Assembly (NCBI GenBank): GCA_012295275.1
Contig: CM022672.1
Span: 5,958,943 to 6,022,942, forward strand
Origin: Chrysomallon squamiferum
Lineage: Eukaryota > Mollusca > Gastropoda > Neomphalida > Peltospiridae
DNA: 64,000 nucleotides
Direction of reading: 5' to 3'
The notes below the pieces were generated by a model. It did no database searches. It saw only the letters and a program-made list of their open reading frames with translations, and had not been told where the DNA came from. Each line of letters opens with the position of its first letter. Within the stretch, counting starts at the first letter, position 1. The translations under genes were made by a program, and so were the position numbers. This document shows, piece after piece, positions 62,152-64,000 of this stretch.

Positions 62152-64000
<1,849 letters not shown>

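Overview
The window is AT-rich, intron-rich animal DNA with very many microsatellites: (CT/GA)n, (CA/GT)n, (ATT/AAT)n, (TATG)n, long A and T runs and ATAAATAAA-type repeats. Exons carry canonical GT/AG splice sites, introns run from about 0.3 to 5 kb, and there are no bacterial features. Gene content (a Torso-type receptor kinase, a Trunk/PTTH-type cystine-knot factor, a HAUS8-like augmin subunit and BRF2) together with the repeat landscape suggests an invertebrate bilaterian, most likely a lophotrochozoan such as a mollusc. That taxon call is inference; no sequence here pins the species.

I assembled five protein-coding genes by following reading frame and splice phase across exons. (1) About 2.8-26.4 kb, + strand: a receptor tyrosine kinase with a short Cys-rich N-terminus, three fibronectin III domains, one transmembrane helix and a split kinase. 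The 5' end is missing; 923 residues were recovered. Its architecture matches Torso. (2) 38.0-29.6 kb, - strand: a HAUS8-like augmin subunit. (3) 38.65-39.78 kb, + strand: BRF2, the RNA polymerase III TFIIIB subunit, with the whole CDS in one exon and head-to-head with HAUS8. (4) 44.7-54.8 kb, + strand: an unrecognised 669-residue charged, coiled-coil protein. (5) 62.15-57.86 kb, - strand: a 424-residue secreted precursor with signal peptide, long propeptide, furin site and a Cys-rich C-terminal domain resembling insect Trunk/PTTH, the ligands of Torso.

The most interesting point is that a candidate receptor and its candidate ligand family member lie about 31 kb apart. Genes 1 and 2 are convergent, 2 and 3 divergent, and 4 and 5 convergent.

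Mobile DNA includes two inverted copies of a TA-flanked MITE-like element (19.4 and 27.7 kb) and an internally deleted Tigger/pogo-like element (59.1 kb) that keeps only the first 52 codons of a transposase. A 44-bp minisatellite fills much of one kinase-domain intron. The remaining intergenic DNA (0-2.7, 26.4-29.6, 39.8-44.7, 54.8-57.9 and 62.2-64 kb) is mostly simple repeats with no further gene I can support.
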